A stretch of DNA of 6,793 bases, taken from the NCBI GenBank assembly GCA_016178435.1, contig JACOTK010000024.1, positions 1 to 6,793 on the forward strand, read 5' to 3'. The DNA is from Actinomycetota bacterium (lineage in GTDB: Bacteria; Actinomycetota; Acidimicrobiia; Acidimicrobiales; CADCSY01). Under the pieces are notes generated by a model. It did no database searches. It worked only from the letters and a program-made list of their open reading frames with translations, and had not been told where the DNA came from. Below, in pieces: positions 6,042 to 6,793 of the stretch (positions are counted from its first letter, which is position 1; each line of letters begins with the position of its first letter). The translations under genes were made by a program, and so were the position numbers.

Positions 6042-6793
6042 GCGAGCCGGTGGCGAGCCTTCCCGTCAACCCGGCGGTCAGGTCGATCTCGGCTTTCTTC
6101 CCTTGCTACAACGACGCCAAATCCATTGGCTCCATGGTGACCAAGGTGTACGCCACGCTCGAGACGCTGGTTGACGACTTCGAGGTCGTCGTCGTCGATG
6201 ACGGTTCCAGCGACGACTCGTTGGCGGTGTTGCACGCCTTGGCCGAGGAGCTTCCACGGTTTCGGGTGCTGGCCCACGAGGTCAACCGGGGCTACGGCGG
6301 GGCGCTGCTGTCGGGCTTCGGCGCCGCCGGCAAGGAATGGGTCTTCTACACCGACGGCGACGCCCAGTACGACCCGACCGAGGTCGCCGAGCTGGTCGCG
6401 GCGGTCACCGAGGACACCGATGTCGTCCAGGGATGGAAGATCGCCCGGGGTGACACCTGGGTGCGCAAGGTCATCGGGCGCACCTATCACCAGGTGGTGC
6501 GGGTGTTGTTCAACATCTCGGTTCGAGACACCGACTGCGATTTCCGCCTCATGCGCCGCGGCCTGGTCGACCACGTCGGACTGGAGAGCACGAGCGGAAC
6601 CATCTGCGTGGAGATGATGCGCAAGTTCCATGTGGCAGGCGCGCGTTTCGTCGAGGTGCCCGTCCACCACTACGCCCGTCCCCACGGCCGTTCCCAGTTC
6701 TTCCGTCTGCCCCACATCGCCCGCTCGGCGCTCCAGCTCTGGCAGCTCTGGCTCCGCCTCATGATCCGCCGCGACCCACTCGGCCCCTATACC
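6035..6793 (+). CDS. Family 2 glycosyltransferase (dolichyl/polyprenyl-phosphate sugar synthase-like), cut by the right edge
   Basis: The frame is open for 253 codons to the window edge with no stop. The GT-A fold marks are clear: FFPCYNDAKSIGSMV (21-35), VVVVDDGSSDDS (51-62) whose Asp pair binds the nucleotide, NRGYGGALLSGF (84-95), and TDGDAQYDP (106-114) holding the metal-binding DxD-type Asp107/Asp109. RDTDCDFRLMRR (164-175) and the C-terminal ARPHGRSQFF (214-223) resemble polyprenyl-phosphate mannose/glucose synthases. Such enzymes transfer a sugar from a nucleotide donor to polyprenyl phosphate at the inner face of the membrane. The last residues (QLWQLWLRL, 234-242) are amphipathic or hydrophobic; whether a membrane tail follows cannot be seen. 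The start ATG 6035 overlaps the aminotransferase stop (ATGCTGA) and has AAGGAG 5 nt upstream. It could supply the lipid-linked donor for the GT-C enzyme at the start of the cassette; this is inference from neighbourhood. Confidence 0.88.
   Translation, partial: MLSEPVASLPVNPAVRSISAFFPCYNDAKSIGSMVTKVYATLETLVDDFEVVVVDDGSSDDSLAVLHALAEELPRFRVLAHEVNRGYGGALLSGFGAAGKEWVFYTDGDAQYDPTEVAELVAAVTEDTDVVQGWKIARGDTWVRKVIGRTYHQVVRVLFNISVRDTDCDFRLMRRGLVDHVGLESTSGTICVEMMRKFHVAGARFVEVPVHHYARPHGRSQFFRLPHIARSALQLWQLWLRLMIRRDPLGPYT

Noticed and set aside
5894..6715. 273-codon minus-strand frame
   Set aside because: It is antisense to the GT2 gene, which has unmistakable GT-A motifs.
6734..6751. Tandem 9-bp repeat coding QLWQLW in the GT2 gene
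   Set aside because: Two copies of a short coding repeat in an amphipathic helix are unremarkable and may be chance.

Overview
This window of about 6.8 kb is GC-rich and densely packed, with GTG as well as ATG starts. It looks like chromosomal DNA of an actinobacterium. The pairing of a VanW/YoaR-type wall protein with a lone C2H2-like zinc-finger peptide, beside a glycan gene set, makes me lean towards Acidimicrobiia. That placement is an impression from gene style, not from any search. I see no tRNA, rRNA, CRISPR array, transposase or phage gene.

Left part (1-2089). A minus-strand gene for a membrane-anchored VanW-family protein runs off the left edge. Just upstream and overlapping it in another frame is an ORF encoding a textbook C2H2 zinc finger. 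The two may be one gene split by a single-base frameshift in a run of five C. Diverging from them across about 127 bp is a gene for a small secreted lipoprotein of unknown function (1481-2089).

Middle (2082-2850). A minus-strand class I SAM-dependent methyltransferase gene ends tail-to-tail with the lipoprotein gene; the two coding regions overlap by 8 bp. Its start faces the next block across a 76 bp divergent region that holds a 6+6 bp inverted repeat.

Right part (2851-6793). Four plus-strand genes follow: a PIG-V-like membrane glycosyltransferase (GT-C fold), an NAD-dependent SDR epimerase/dehydratase, a DegT/DnrJ/EryC1 PLP aminotransferase, and a family 2 glycosyltransferase (GT2) cut by the right edge. 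The last three overlap by 22 bp and then 7 bp, which indicates an operon with translational coupling. The likely logic is that the SDR and aminotransferase make or modify a nucleotide-linked (amino)sugar, the GT2 moves a sugar onto a polyprenyl-phosphate carrier, and the GT-C enzyme uses such a lipid-linked donor on the outer face of the membrane. The methyltransferase may decorate the product. The pathway order and the sugar are inference.

No clearly new system is visible. The points most worth a second look are the zinc-finger/VanW frame problem, the SDR with Asn where the catalytic Tyr normally sits, and the compact sugar cassette with its possible divergent operator.
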